A stretch of DNA of 64,000 nucleotides from Ferruginibacter sp. (GCA_017983695.1 JAGOAX010000008.1:186001-250000); one strand, 5' to 3'; shown: positions 1 to 9,455, counted from the stretch's first letter. Numbers and translations are program-made. Notes: generated by a model from the sequence alone, not told the origin.

Positions 1-86
1 TTAAAATTCACCGGCTAATTCTTTATTTAGTATTTGGTATTGCTTATTACCAGTTTGTGGTATTTTTAAAAAAATTAATACATATA

Positions 87-119
87 TTTTGTTATGTGGT
101 TAGGGGGGGGGTAAATTTG
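87..119 (+). promoter_or_regulatory. Promoter with G9 tract in the spacer
   Basis: A TTTG box (88-91) and a TAAATTTG element (112-119) match the Bacteroidota -33 and -7 consensus and are separated by exactly 20 nt. The last nine spacer bases (103-111) are a run of G. The predicted start is near 125, about 34 nt before the ATG at 159. Two other promoters in this window (rimP, merC) also have 20-nt spacers, which supports the call. Confidence 0.6.
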
Positions 120-257
120 TTTATAGTTATAATTTTTAACCCTTAAACGTAAATAATTATGAATCCCAAAATTATGCTTGTATTATGGACACTAATCTGT
201 ACTGTATCTCTGTTTTTTTTTAGTGTGTTAATTTTCAAATTAATTAAGAAAAAGAGA

Positions 258-929
258 ATGAAAAAAAATCTTTTGGTAATTTTAGCTCTCGGTCTTTTTT
301 TGTCAAGTTGTCAAAAGGAAATTTCACCAGAAATTAATGATAAAAGAAAAATTTTGGAATCGATTGGATTCAATTTAAAATCAGTAAATTTTGATGATAC
401 TTTAGAGGCGTCAAAGCTTACACCTTTAAAATTTGAGTCTATAGAACAAGCTAGAAATTATTTCAAGCCATTTATAGATAAATTTAGTACAGCTACAGAT
501 TTTAAATCAATAACTGCAAATAACAAACTGCTTTGGGATTCGGTAAAGATAGAAACACTGCCCCTACCCAATGCGGTGCCGCCAGCAGATAGTACTGTTA
601 CCTTACAAGAGGTTGTAGTTTGGACTGGTTATCAGGTTTCTTTTACATGGCACTGGGGAAATAATACGTCAGGGGGCGGCTTTTATTCAGCATTCGGCTT
701 CACTTCAGGTTTAACTGGATTCCACCCGGGTGTATCTTGGACTCCTGGCATTGGTTCGTATGTTAATTACCCCAACTCTGCCTTAATTTACTTTACAGTA
801 ACAGGAACGCAACATTATAACTTGTTCATTAATGGTATTGGTACATTGTTTTCCCAGCCTGTAATCTTAAGTGGGATTTACAATATAAATACTCATGCAT
901 ATAATATAACTGTTGCTAACGCTCAATAA
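258..929 (+). CDS. Putative lipoprotein, unrecognised family
   Basis: I do not recognise the family. From the ATG at 258 the protein is 223 residues and begins with a lipoprotein signal (MKKNLLVILALGLFLSSC), with the likely lipidated Cys at residue 18 and QKE following. The C-terminal half is rich in Gly, Trp, Tyr and Asn and probably forms beta structure. An in-frame ATG at 159 would add 33 residues that themselves form a transmembrane segment ending in IKKKR. That start lies closer to the predicted promoter, so either is possible; I prefer 258 because it gives a clean lipobox. The gene is preceded by a promoter with a G9 spacer and followed by a strong shared terminator. Confidence 0.65.
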   Translation: MKKNLLVILALGLFLSSCQKEISPEINDKRKILESIGFNLKSVNFDDTLEASKLTPLKFESIEQARNYFKPFIDKFSTATDFKSITANNKLLWDSVKIETLPLPNAVPPADSTVTLQEVVVWTGYQVSFTWHWGNNTSGGGFYSAFGFTSGLTGFHPGVSWTPGIGSYVNYPNSALIYFTVTGTQHYNLFINGIGTLFSQPVILSGIYNINTHAYNITVANAQ

Positions 930-941
930 ATAATTTTCAGT

Positions 942-989
942 AAAAAGCTGAAATCAAATATGTTTATGATATTTGATTTCAGCTTTTTT
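942..989. terminator. Bidirectional intrinsic terminator
   Basis: A stem of about 19 bp (942-960 with 970-988) has a 9-nt loop, a T run on one side and an A run on the other. It sits between two convergent genes, so it can serve both. Confidence 0.85.
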
Positions 990-1029
990 TAATAGAATAT
1001 ATCCTATTAAAGCAATGGTCTTCTGATGC

Positions 1030-1752
1030 TTACAAACCACTTACACAAATTCCAATTTGCAGCGGTTTTATATCGGGGCCCACACCATCTTTTAATAAAT
1101 TATTTACCTGGTAGCTACCAAATAAAGAGAAATTACCATACCCAATACGGCCGGTAACTGCTAAACGGGTAGTATTAAAATGGCGTTTTCCATTTTCTTT
1201 TGCTGTATAAGTATTTATAGTGCCGCCATTTTTATTTTGAAGGATTTTACCTTTGGTGTGTACATTTATTAAAGTACCTACCTTAACACCAATAGCAGCT
1301 TTCAGGCTTTTACTGCTTTTTTCAGGATCGGCAGTAAACCTTAATTCAACTGGTACCTCTAGAAATGCTGTGGAAATCTTATACTTCTTAAAACGATCAG
1401 CAGAATCTAATGAGATAAAAGGCAGTTTCGTGCTGGTTGATTTAATATCGATACTATAATTTTTAAAATACATATTGCTCGTCCCTATCCCAATACCAAA
1501 ACCTGCGCTAAAACGGGGATTATTTTTAAAGGGTTTATCCATCATTACATAAATATTTCCTCCTCTTGATAGCCCTTTTTTGTGACTTTTAATACTGTCA
1601 GGTACTCCCATCCAGGTGTCGCTGCCTAATTGTAACATTAAATGATCCCCGGCACGATTAGCAAGATCTATTTTTTTCTTGGACTTTTTTTCCTGGGCAA
1701 ATACTGCAGATACGGATGCAAACGCAATAAAAACAAGTACTATTTTCTTCAT
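1030..1752 (-). CDS. Outer membrane beta-barrel protein
   Basis: The 240-residue protein starts with a Sec signal peptide (MKKIVLVFIAFASVSAVFAQ) followed by a short Lys-rich stretch. The rest shows alternating hydrophobic and polar strands typical of small outer-membrane barrels: FSAGFGIGIG near residue 82, AAIGVKVGTLINV near 152, RIGYGNFSLFGSYQV near 202. It resembles the PorT/OmpA-like barrels common in Bacteroidota. No ligand or partner can be inferred from the sequence. It is a single gene, convergent with the lipoprotein gene and sharing its terminator. Confidence 0.7.
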   Translation of the reverse strand: MKKIVLVFIAFASVSAVFAQEKKSKKKIDLANRAGDHLMLQLGSDTWMGVPDSIKSHKKGLSRGGNIYVMMDKPFKNNPRFSAGFGIGIGTSNMYFKNYSIDIKSTSTKLPFISLDSADRFKKYKISTAFLEVPVELRFTADPEKSSKSLKAAIGVKVGTLINVHTKGKILQNKNGGTINTYTAKENGKRHFNTTRLAVTGRIGYGNFSLFGSYQVNNLLKDGVGPDIKPLQIGICVSGL

Positions 1753-1819
1753 AATTAATTTTGAAGGTGCAAAATAACGTCAAATATTCTAATGAAGCGT
1801 TAAATTAAACAGCTTTGAT

Positions 1820-1827
1820 TATATTTG
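1820..1827 (+). promoter_or_regulatory. Probable -7 element upstream of the CAU tRNA
   Basis: TATATTTG matches TAnnTTTG. No good -33 box is found 20 nt upstream. The next gene downstream is the tRNA at 1950, so the leader would be about 115 nt. Weak call based on one motif. Confidence 0.35.
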
Positions 1828-1949
1828 CAGCCTCAAACTATGTTTTAGTTTAAAAAAGGGGTAGAACTGTTACCCAAAGTTCTTTAATTGACCTGCCACT
1901 ATTACCAGAAGTGGTTTTACATAAAAATCTTCTTAAGTTAAATTAAGAA

Positions 1950-2023
1950 GGGCCTATAGCTCAGCTGGTTAGAGCACCTGACTCATAATCAGGGGGTCCC
2001 TGGTTCGAGCCCAGGTGGGCCCA
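1950..2023 (+). tRNA. tRNA with CAU anticodon (Ile2 or elongator Met)
   Basis: A full cloverleaf can be drawn: acceptor GGGCCTA/TGGGCCC, D-arm GCTCAGCTGGTTAGAGC, anticodon arm CTGACTCATAATCAG, T-arm CCTGGTTCGAGCCCAGG, discriminator A. CCA is not encoded. The anticodon is CAU. The acceptor has C4-G69 and C5-G68, which are among the features TilS uses to choose tRNA-Ile2 for lysidine modification in E. coli, and the acceptor resembles tRNA-Ile(GAU). It may therefore decode AUA (Ile) rather than AUG. It is not the initiator, because position 1 pairs as G-C. Confidence 0.93.
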
Positions 2024-2029
2024 CAAAAT

Positions 2030-2056
2030 GCCCCGGAGTTTTTCGGGGCGTTTTTA
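2030..2056 (+). terminator. Intrinsic terminator after the CAU tRNA
   Basis: GCCCCG (2030-2035) pairs with CGGGGC (2044-2049) and is followed by GTTTTTATT. It ends the tRNA transcript and overlaps the false upstream start codon (2028) of the next gene. Confidence 0.8.
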
Positions 2057-2066
2057 TTATATTAAT

Positions 2067-2687
2067 ATGAACAATATTAAAAACATAATTTTTGATTTGG
2101 GTAACGTGTTAACCGACATTGATTACAATAAAACCATTGAAGCTTTTGAAAAACTCGGTATTGAAAATTTTAAAAGCCGGTTTTCTCCCCTTAAAATGGA
2201 TGACTTGTTTGAAAACCTTGAGACCGGAAAAATAAGTGACGCCGACTTTTATGATAGCATAAAAAAAATAAGTGACACCCCACTTTCAAACAGCCAGATA
2301 GAAAATGCATGGAATGCTTTGTTTTTAAATTTCAGAACAGAAAGCCTGCCCTTTTTGGAAAAAATGTCTGTAAGCCATAACCTGTATTTATTAAGTAATA
2401 CCAACAGTATTCATCTTACAAAATTTAAGGAGATATTTACAAGAGATACCGGGAAACCCAGCCTGGACAGCTATTTCATTAAAACTTACTACTCCAATCT
2501 AATAGGCTTGCGCAAGCCTGATACCGAAGCTTATGCTTTTGTATTGCAGGATGCAAAACTGGCTGCGCAGGAAACATTGTTTATCGATGACCTGGTAACT
2601 AATATTGAAGGGGCTAAGCAACTCGGTATACAAACCCATCATTTGCTGCGGGGAGAAAAGGTAGAATTGTTGAACATTTACCAGTAA
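2067..2687 (+). CDS. HAD-family phosphatase (YihX-like)
   Basis: The HAD hydrolase is 206 residues from the ATG at 2067; a start at 2028 would lie inside the tRNA terminator. Motif I is FDLGNVLTDID (nucleophile Asp near residue 9), motif II is LLSNTN, the motif III Lys lies in GLRKPD, and motif IV is FIDDLVTNIEGA. The set closely follows E. coli YihX, a glucose-1-phosphate phosphatase of subfamily IA. Substrate specificity cannot be read from the sequence, so glucose 1-phosphate or another sugar phosphate is only a suggestion. It stands alone between the tRNA terminator and a convergent gene. Confidence 0.88.
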   Translation: MNNIKNIIFDLGNVLTDIDYNKTIEAFEKLGIENFKSRFSPLKMDDLFENLETGKISDADFYDSIKKISDTPLSNSQIENAWNALFLNFRTESLPFLEKMSVSHNLYLLSNTNSIHLTKFKEIFTRDTGKPSLDSYFIKTYYSNLIGLRKPDTEAYAFVLQDAKLAAQETLFIDDLVTNIEGAKQLGIQTHHLLRGEKVELLNIYQ

Positions 2688-2696
2688 GAGTCTCTA

Positions 2697-2930
2697 TTAT
2701 TTTACCTCCTCATAATCAATATAATCATCCTTATCAACTTTGGGAGCGGCTGATTTAGGTGTGTCGGTAAACTGGTTGTTTTGTTTTTGCATCTGCTCGT
2801 TCATATTGCGCTGCATTTCCCCAACTTTTTGCTTTACCTGTTTTGTGGTTTGATAAATGGGGATGATAAAATCGAAAACCAGTTTATACAACAGGTACAG
2901 CATAAACAATTCAAATAAAACTTTTAACAT
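2697..2930 (-). CDS. DUF4834 small membrane protein
   Basis: The 77-residue protein has one N-terminal transmembrane segment (LFELFMLYLLYKLVFDFII), then a charged, Gln/Met-rich probable coiled coil (QKVGEMQRNMNEQMQKQ) and an acidic tail (DDYIDYEEV). This layout matches DUF4834, a small Bacteroidota family of unknown function. It is transcribed divergently from rimP, whose promoter lies in the gap. Confidence 0.75.
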   Translation of the reverse strand: MLKVLFELFMLYLLYKLVFDFIIPIYQTTKQVKQKVGEMQRNMNEQMQKQNNQFTDTPKSAAPKVDKDDYIDYEEVK

Positions 2931-2995
2931 AACACAAAGTTATTAAACCCAACAATTAACGGGTGTTAAAATTTATGGGTGCTTTTATGGTTCAT

Positions 2996-3027
2996 TTTGG
3001 CAATTACAGCATCATTGTATATATTTG
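2996..3027 (+). promoter_or_regulatory. Promoter of rimP-nusA-infB
   Basis: TTTG (2996-2999), a 20-nt spacer and TATATTTG (3020-3027) fit the Bacteroidota housekeeping promoter. The predicted start near 3033 leaves a leader of about 50 nt that contains a hairpin. Confidence 0.7.
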
Positions 3028-3047
3028 CACCGGACAACGAAGCAAAT

Positions 3048-3072
3048 GAAGGGAACGAAGAACGTTCCCTTC
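3048..3072 (+). promoter_or_regulatory. Hairpin in the rimP leader
   Basis: A perfect 10-bp stem, GAAGGGAACG (3048-3057) with CGTTCCCTTC (3063-3072), has a 5-nt loop and is followed by TTCTTTTA. It ends 10 nt before the rimP ATG. It resembles an attenuator or a structure covering the ribosome site. Its role is inferred from position only. Confidence 0.55.
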
Positions 3073-3082
3073 TTCTTTTACC

Positions 3083-3547
3083 ATGACTGTAGAGACACAA
3101 ATAGAAACCGTTACTAAATTGATTGGGCCATTGCTGGTTGATGATATTTTTCTGGTTTCCATTAAAATTAAGCCCACCAATAATTACAAGATTTATCTTG
3201 ATGCTGATGGTGGATTGGGGATTGAAAAGTGTATAAAAATAAACAGGGCGCTGTATAAAATAATGGAGGAGATGGCAATTCATCCCGATGGCGATTTTTC
3301 CCTTGAAGTTTCAAGCCCGGGTATTGACGAACCTTTAAAATTATTGCGCCAGTACAAAAAAAATATTGGCAGATCTGTAGAGGTGATAACAAATGATGAT
3401 ACAAAAAAAGAAGGATTATTGAAAGAAGTTCTTGACGATACAATAACTATTGAGCAAACAGAAGGTAAAGGCAAAAAAGCTGTGGTATTAAATACCGCTA
3501 TCAGTTTTGCAGATATTAAACAAACCAAAGTGCTGATTAAATTTTAA
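3083..3547 (+). CDS. rimP: Ribosome maturation factor RimP
   Basis: The 154-residue protein is needed for 30S subunit maturation. The N-terminal alpha/beta domain includes YKIYLDADGGLGIEKCIKIN and the conserved FSLEVSSPGIDEPL (about residues 73-86), followed by the C-terminal SH3-like domain with GRSVEVIT and GLLKEVLDDTI. Length fits the family. It is the first gene of rimP-nusA-infB, the classical order, with 56 nt to nusA. The reading frame begins 10 nt after the leader hairpin. Confidence 0.95.
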   Translation: MTVETQIETVTKLIGPLLVDDIFLVSIKIKPTNNYKIYLDADGGLGIEKCIKINRALYKIMEEMAIHPDGDFSLEVSSPGIDEPLKLLRQYKKNIGRSVEVITNDDTKKEGLLKEVLDDTITIEQTEGKGKKAVVLNTAISFADIKQTKVLIKF

Positions 3548-3603
3548 TAATTATATAACAAACCCCAAACCGGCTGGGGTATAAAAATGAGTCGGCGAGG
3601 ATT

Positions 3604-4854
3604 ATGGCAAGTATTAACTTAATCGACTCATTCCAGGAGTTTAAAGAAGCAGAAAACATCGATCGTCCAACGCTGATGAAAGTAATGGAAGATGTGTTTA
3701 AAACACTAATCCGTAAAAAATACGGCAGCGACGAATGTTTTGATGTAATTGTAAACGATCAAAAGGGTGATCTGGAAATTTTCCGTCGCCGCACTATTGT
3801 GGATGATGATGATCTGTATAATACCCTTACAGAAATTGAATATAAAGATGCCATTAAGATAGAACCCGATTACCAGGTTGGTGAAGAATTATATGAAGAG
3901 GTAGATATTCAAAAAGAATTTGGCCGCCGGGCAATTTTAGCCGGTAAACAAACTCTTGCAGCCCGTATAAATGATTTAAAAAAGAATATTCTTATAAAGA
4001 AATACGAAGACAGGGTTGGAGATATAGTAAGTGGTGAAGTATACCAGGTTTGGAAAAAAGAAGTGTTGCTATTGGATGAGGAAGGTAATGAAATGCTGTT
4101 ACCAAAATCTGAACAGATACCTACTGATTATTTTAAAAAAGGTGAAACTGTTAGGGGTGTAGTAAAAAAAGTGGAATTAAAGAATAACCAGGCGGTAATC
4201 ATTATCTCCAGAACAAGTGCTGCATTCCTTGAAAAATTACTGGAAATAGAAGTTCCTGAAATTTTTGATGGATTGATTGTGGTTAAAAAGATAGTAAGAG
4301 ATCCAGGAGAAAGAGCAAAGGTTGCGGTAGAAAGTTATGATGACAGAATTGACCCGGTTGGTGCCTGTGTGGGTATGAAAGGAAGTCGTATTCACGGCAT
4401 TGTAAGAGAATTAAAGAACGAAAACATAGATGTAATTAACTGGACCGCCAATACACAATTACTTATTCAACGTTCATTAACACCGGCTAAAATTACGAGC
4501 ATGGATGTGGATATGGATGCTAAGCATGTAAATGTATACCTTAAGCCAGACCAGGTTTCCCTGGCCATTGGTAGAAGAGGTGTTAACATTAAACTTGCCT
4601 GCGAGTTAACCGGGTTTGAAATTGATGTGTTCCGTGATAATGAAGGTGAAGCGGAAGAGTTTGATATTGATTTGGATGAATTTACAGATGAAATTGAACC
4701 ATGGGTAATTGACGCTTTGAAAAAAGTAGGATGTGATACTGCCCGTTCGGTTTTAGATTTAAGTTCGGAAGAGCTGGAACGCAGAACAGATTTGGAAAAA
4801 GAAACTATTGCAGAAGTAAGAAGAGTATTAAAAGAAGAATTTGGAAAAGAGTAA
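3604..4854 (+). CDS. nusA: Transcription termination/antitermination factor NusA
   Basis: NusA (416 residues) binds RNA polymerase and nascent RNA to modulate pausing, termination and antitermination. Seen in order: the N-terminal domain, an S1 domain around residues 135-200 (GDIVSGEVYQVW), KH1 with GACVGMKGSRIHGIV near 257, and KH2 with SLAIGRRGVNIKLA near 320. The C-terminus has a single short helical region ending REFGKE-like; the E. coli acidic repeats are absent, as expected in this phylum. It sits between rimP and infB, with about 100 nt before infB. Confidence 0.96.
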   Translation: MASINLIDSFQEFKEAENIDRPTLMKVMEDVFKTLIRKKYGSDECFDVIVNDQKGDLEIFRRRTIVDDDDLYNTLTEIEYKDAIKIEPDYQVGEELYEEVDIQKEFGRRAILAGKQTLAARINDLKKNILIKKYEDRVGDIVSGEVYQVWKKEVLLLDEEGNEMLLPKSEQIPTDYFKKGETVRGVVKKVELKNNQAVIIISRTSAAFLEKLLEIEVPEIFDGLIVVKKIVRDPGERAKVAVESYDDRIDPVGACVGMKGSRIHGIVRELKNENIDVINWTANTQLLIQRSLTPAKITSMDVDMDAKHVNVYLKPDQVSLAIGRRGVNIKLACELTGFEIDVFRDNEGEAEEFDIDLDEFTDEIEPWVIDALKKVGCDTARSVLDLSSEELERRTDLEKETIAEVRRVLKEEFGKE

Positions 4855-4957
4855 GGGCAAATAGTCCATGGCCCATAAGCTACGGATATTCCCTAAACAA
4901 AAAGATTTCTATGGCCAGGGGTTAATTAACCCATTGGCTAAAAACTAAAATAAATAA

Positions 4958-7828
4958 ATGTCAGAAGTAAATACACCAAGGTTGATGGCTGCGGCCAAAG
5001 AATTTAACATAGGTACTTCTACCCTGGTAGACTTTCTTGTGTCCAAGGGTTTTCAAAGTGATGAGTTGAAACCAACTTCTAAACTTACGGAACCAATGTA
5101 CCGTGTGTTGCAGTCAGAATTTCAGCAGGATAAAGCAGCAAAACAAAAGGCAGAGCAGGTGGAGTTATCGAAAGGATCAGGAGAACTTAAAAAGAAAAAA
5201 GACGAAGAGGATTTATCGATAAAGAAAAAAGAAGCGGCAAAAGTAAAAGAAGAAAAACCGGCAGAACCTGTAAAAGCACCCGAGCCCGAAGCTGTAGCAG
5301 AGCCACAAAAAAAGAAAGAAGAAACAAAGGCTAAAGTAGAAGAGACTGAAATAACAAAAATTGAAGCGCCGGAAATTGAAGCGCCAAAAGTGCTTGATAA
5401 GATTGACCTGGAAGCAATAGACTCTTCAACAAGACCCAAAAAATCTACAAAGAAAAAAGAAGCCCCTGATACTTTAAAAACTGAAGAGCCGAAAGCAGAA
5501 GAACCTAAAAAAGGAAAAAAAGCGGCAGTTGAGGCTCCGCTACCTGTAGTTGAACCACCAGTTGCAGAGCAATCTCAGGATGATGTACCACCGGTAATAG
5601 AAAACATACAGGCAGATAAATTAACAGGCCCTAAAATTTTAGGTAAAATAGAATTACCGGTAGATAATGATACCAGGCCTAAAAGAGAAACAGACGATAA
5701 GCGCAAACGTAAGCGCATTCCTATTGAGAAAAAAGGCGGACAGCAGCAAGGTGGGGGAAACCAGCAAAGGCCACAAGGCCAAGGCGGTCAGGGTGCACCA
5801 GGGCAAAACACACAAAACAGAAGGCCACCTCATCAAGGGCAGGGCGGCGGAAACAATACTGGTGGCGGCGGAAGATTTAACAGAGGCGGCTCTAATACAG
5901 GAGCACCAGCCCGTAGAGAAGATAAAATAATTGACGCAAAAGAAATTCAGGATAAATTAAAAGAAACGCAGGCAAAACTTGCCGGTGCCGGTGGCAGGGG
6001 CAAAAGCTTAAAAGCAAAATACCGTAAAGCAAAAAGAGATGAACAGGCAGAAAATGTTGGCGGTGCTGAAGAAACCAATAAATTACAGGTAACTGAATTT
6101 ATTTCGGTAAGTGAATTGGCTAATTTAATGGATGTAAGTTTTGCAGATGTGATAAGCAAATGCATGAGCCTGGGAATAATGGTTTCGATAAACCAACGAC
6201 TGGAGGCTGATGTAATTGAACTGGTGGCTAGTGAATTTGGATACGATGTGGAATTTATTGGTGTAGATGATGCTGCAGAACTGGAAGTGGATGACGAAGA
6301 AGATAACGAAGAAGATTTAAAACCAAGGGCCCCAATTGTAACTATTATGGGTCACGTAGATCATGGTAAAACTTCTTTACTGGATTACATTAGAAATACA
6401 AATGTAATTGCCGGCGAGGCTGGTGGTATTACACAGCATATTGGTGCATACGAAGTAACCCTGGCTAACGGACGTGCCATTACTTTCCTGGATACACCTG
6501 GTCACGAAGCGTTTACAGCCATGAGGGCCCGTGGTGCAAAAGTTACAGATATTGCTGTAATTGTTGTTGCGGCAGATGATGCGGTGATGCCACAGACAAG
6601 AGAAGCTATCTCCCATGCACAGGCGGCAAATGTGCCAATGATCTTTGCTATTAATAAAATAGATAAAGACGGTGCTAATCCGGAAAAAATAAAAGAACAG
6701 CTGGCAAGCATGAATATATTGGTGGAGAGCTGGGGTGGCAAATTCCAGAGCCAGGAAATAAGTGCCAGAAAAGGATTACATATTGATGAACTGCTGGAAA
6801 AAATTCTTTTAGAAACAGATATACTTGAATTAAAAGCCAATCCAAAAAAAGCGGCTAATGGTACCATTATTGAGGCCTCATTAGATAAAGGCCGTGGTTA
6901 TGTAGCTACAATATTGGTTCAAAACGGAACCTTACGCCAGGGAGATATGATTGTGAGCGGACAAAATTTTGGTAAGGTAAAAGCCATGTATAATGAACGT
7001 AACCAGCGTAGCGAACTTGCTCCACCATCTACCCCTGTATTAATATTAGGATTGAACGGTGCACCGCAGGCTGGTGAAACATTTAAAGTATTTACTGACG
7101 AAGCTGAGGCAAGAGAAACCGCTTATAAACGTGGACAGATTTTGAGAGAACAGGGAATGAGAGCGAAAAAACACATTACGCTTGATGAGATAGGACGTCG
7201 TTTGGCATTAGGTAACTTTAAAGAATTGAATGTAATTATTAAAGGTGATGTGGACGGTTCTGTTGAAGCATTGAGTGATAGTTTACAAAAATTAAGTACC
7301 GAAGAAATTGTGGTACGTGTAATTCATAAAGCCGTTGGTGCCATCAGCGAAAGTGATGTTACACTGGCCAATGCATCCGATGCAATCATTATTGGTTTTA
7401 ATGTGCGGCCTTCTATGCAGGCGGCCCGATTGGCAGAAAGCGAAGCCATCCAGATAAAACTATACTCCATTATCTATAATGCTATTGAAGAAATTCGCAG
7501 CGCTATGGAAGGTATGCTGGAACCTGGTGTTGAAGAGAAAATATTGGGTAATGTGGAAATTAAAGAAACCTACAGGTTTGATAAAGCCACTGTTGCCGGA
7601 TGTTTTGTGTTGGACGGAAAAATTGCCCGTAACAACCGCATACGTTTGGTACGTGATGGTATTGTTATTTTCACCGGAGAATTGGCCAGCCTGAAACGCT
7701 ACAAAGACGATGCAAAAGAGGTTACCAGCAGCATGGAGTGCGGCTTAACCATTAAAAACTATAACGATATTAAAATTGGCGATATAGTAGAAGCATTTGA
7801 AGAAGTGGAAGTGAAACGTACACTCTAA
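4958..7828 (+). CDS. infB: Translation initiation factor IF-2
   Basis: IF-2 (956 residues) is the GTPase that places initiator tRNA on the ribosome. Residues 1-50 form an IF2-N helical domain. A long Lys/Glu/Ala/Pro-rich linker follows, then a Gly/Gln/Arg/Asn-rich stretch around residues 260-315, then a second IF2-N-like segment ([13 protein letters not shown]). The G domain shows [17 protein letters not shown] and NKIDKDGA, followed by domains II-IV to the end. The low-complexity linker is longer than in E. coli but usual for Bacteroidota. It closes the rimP-nusA-infB operon. Confidence 0.97.
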   Translation: MSEVNTPRLMAAAKEFNIGTSTLVDFLVSKGFQSDELKPTSKLTEPMYRVLQSEFQQDKAAKQKAEQVELSKGSGELKKKKDEEDLSIKKKEAAKVKEEKPAEPVKAPEPEAVAEPQKKKEETKAKVEETEITKIEAPEIEAPKVLDKIDLEAIDSSTRPKKSTKKKEAPDTLKTEEPKAEEPKKGKKAAVEAPLPVVEPPVAEQSQDDVPPVIENIQADKLTGPKILGKIELPVDNDTRPKRETDDKRKRKRIPIEKKGGQQQGGGNQQRPQGQGGQGAPGQNTQNRRPPHQGQGGGNNTGGGGRFNRGGSNTGAPARREDKIIDAKEIQDKLKETQAKLAGAGGRGKSLKAKYRKAKRDEQAENVGGAEETNKLQVTEFISVSELANLMDVSFADVISKCMSLGIMVSINQRLEADVIELVASEFGYDVEFIGVDDAAELEVDDEEDNEEDLKPRAPIVTIMGHVDHGKTSLLDYIRNTNVIAGEAGGITQHIGAYEVTLANGRAITFLDTPGHEAFTAMRARGAKVTDIAVIVVAADDAVMPQTREAISHAQAANVPMIFAINKIDKDGANPEKIKEQLASMNILVESWGGKFQSQEISARKGLHIDELLEKILLETDILELKANPKKAANGTIIEASLDKGRGYVATILVQNGTLRQGDMIVSGQNFGKVKAMYNERNQRSELAPPSTPVLILGLNGAPQAGETFKVFTDEAEARETAYKRGQILREQGMRAKKHITLDEIGRRLALGNFKELNVIIKGDVDGSVEALSDSLQKLSTEEIVVRVIHKAVGAISESDVTLANASDAIIIGFNVRPSMQAARLAESEAIQIKLYSIIYNAIEEIRSAMEGMLEPGVEEKILGNVEIKETYRFDKATVAGCFVLDGKIARNNRIRLVRDGIVIFTGELASLKRYKDDAKEVTSSMECGLTIKNYNDIKIGDIVEAFEEVEVKRTL

Positions 7829-7903
7829 TCTTTTGTTAAATACAATCTGGTAAAGGGCTATTCAAAAAATAGCTCTTTACTTTTGATAATAATGAACTTA
7901 TTT

Positions 7904-9280
7904 ATGAAGCGTATTTTACTAAGCAGCCTTGCTGTTTTTTTTACAGCAATTATTTTTGCACAACCGGTATCACAACCTAAAAAAGTGGTAGCCGATAAAA
8001 TTATTGCAGTAGTAGGTGATAAAATTGTTTTAAAAAGCGATATTGATAACAGTCTCGCTGATATGGCACGCCAGGGTGTTGAAATACCTGAGAATGCAAC
8101 ATGCTTAACCCTTGAACAGGCAATGGGAATTAAAGCGCTGGTATTACAGGCCGAAAAAGATTCTTTACCCATAACTGACGAAGAAGTGGAAGTGGATATT
8201 GATAACCGCATCCGTAATTACATTAATCAGTTAGGGTCGAAAGATGAATTGGAAAGGGTAGCCGGCAAATCGGTATACCAGATGAAAGAAGATTTTAAAG
8301 AACCTATACGTGATCAGAAACTGGCGCAGGCTATGCGTAATAAAGTAGTACAGGATATACGCATTACACCAAAAGAAGTACAGGAGTATTTTAATAAAAT
8401 TCCTAAAGACAGTTTGTTTCTTTACGAAAGCGAAGTGGAAGTTGGACAGATCGTTATTTTTCCTAAAGCCAGCCGTGAGGCAGAAGAATATTGTGTAGAA
8501 CAATTGAAAGAATACAAACAGCAAATTGAAACCGGTAAAAAAGATTTTTGTACGCTTGCTGCCAATTACACCGAAGACCCCGGCAGTAAAGATAAATGCG
8601 GACAATATGAGATCAACCGCAGCCAGAAAGATCTTGACCCTGTTTGGTTAGCAAAAGCTTTTTCATTAAAAGAAGGGCAGATATCTACCCCGTTTAAAAC
8701 ACGTTTTGGCTACCATATTTTACAATTGGTAAGCCGTGCCGGCGATGATGCTGTTGTAAGACACATACTTAAAATGCCTCAGGTTACAAAAGTTGAATTA
8801 AAAGAAGGGTTGGAGAAACTGGATTCTATAAGAGCAAAATTAATTGCAGGAACGATTTCATTTGGAGAAGCGGTTAATAAATTCAGCAATGATGAAGCCA
8901 GCAAATTTACCGCAGGAATGCTGCAGGGCAGGGATGGAAGTTTTTTAACTATCGACCAGCTTGATAAAGACATGGTGGTAATGCTTAAAGATCTTAAAGT
9001 AGGCCAATACTCACAGCCAGTAGAATATACTAACGAAACCGGCAAAAAAGGTATCCGCATTATTTATTTAAAAACCAAAACAGAACCACACCGGGAAAAT
9101 CTTAAAGATGATTACAACCGGGTTCAAACAAGGGCTTTAGAAGAAAAAAAGAATGAGGCATTAGATAGCTGGTTCAACAAAAAAATACCTACTTACTATA
9201 TCAGGATAGATGAAGATTATAAAAGCTGTCCCGAAATGAAAAAGTGGACAACCACTGTAAACGTAGCTTCAAAAAACTAA
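7904..9280 (+). CDS. SurA-like periplasmic peptidyl-prolyl isomerase/chaperone
   Basis: From the ATG at 7904 the protein has a clean signal peptide (MKRILLSSLAVFFTAIIFA) and about 458 residues; ATG 7892 and TTG 7883 are also in frame. A SurA N-terminal domain (VADKIIAVVGDKIVLKSDID) is followed by a parvulin domain (about residues 165-285, with DPGSKDKCGQ and FGYHILQL) and a second, more degenerate parvulin-like domain (from RHILKMP to about residue 400). The family escorts outer-membrane proteins through the periplasm. It follows infB by about 75 nt and is followed by an intrinsic terminator. Confidence 0.9.
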   Translation: MKRILLSSLAVFFTAIIFAQPVSQPKKVVADKIIAVVGDKIVLKSDIDNSLADMARQGVEIPENATCLTLEQAMGIKALVLQAEKDSLPITDEEVEVDIDNRIRNYINQLGSKDELERVAGKSVYQMKEDFKEPIRDQKLAQAMRNKVVQDIRITPKEVQEYFNKIPKDSLFLYESEVEVGQIVIFPKASREAEEYCVEQLKEYKQQIETGKKDFCTLAANYTEDPGSKDKCGQYEINRSQKDLDPVWLAKAFSLKEGQISTPFKTRFGYHILQLVSRAGDDAVVRHILKMPQVTKVELKEGLEKLDSIRAKLIAGTISFGEAVNKFSNDEASKFTAGMLQGRDGSFLTIDQLDKDMVVMLKDLKVGQYSQPVEYTNETGKKGIRIIYLKTKTEPHRENLKDDYNRVQTRALEEKKNEALDSWFNKKIPTYYIRIDEDYKSCPEMKKWTTTVNVASKN

Positions 9281-9301
9281 CCAGTTAAAAAAAATTATAA
9301 A

Positions 9302-9335
9302 GCGTTCGGGCAAACACCCGGGCGCTTTTGCTTTT
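9302..9335 (+). terminator. Intrinsic terminator after the SurA-like gene
   Basis: GCGTTCGGG (9302-9310) pairs with CCCGGGCGC (9317-9325) through two G-U pairs and is followed by TTTTGCTTTTT. Confidence 0.8.
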
Positions 9336-9380
9336 TACAGCAATACAAATGGGTAATACAACCGCCAAATAATTATAACT

Positions 9381-9388
9381 TACTTTTG
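9381..9388 (+). promoter_or_regulatory. -7 element of hflX
   Basis: TACTTTTG matches TAnnTTTG. With a start expected near 9394, the TTG at 9402 would have almost no leader, which favours the TTG at 9456 as the hflX start. No clear -33 box is seen. Confidence 0.5.
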
Positions 9389-9455
9389 CTGTAATACAAT
9401 ATTGAATTCAACAGTTTGCTTTGCAGGTATTAACTGTTTATTAAAACAACTTACA

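Noticed and set aside
5122..5439. Reverse-strand frame rich in Ser and Phe within infB
   Set aside because: It is the antisense of the Lys/Glu-rich linker of IF-2, a composition shadow.
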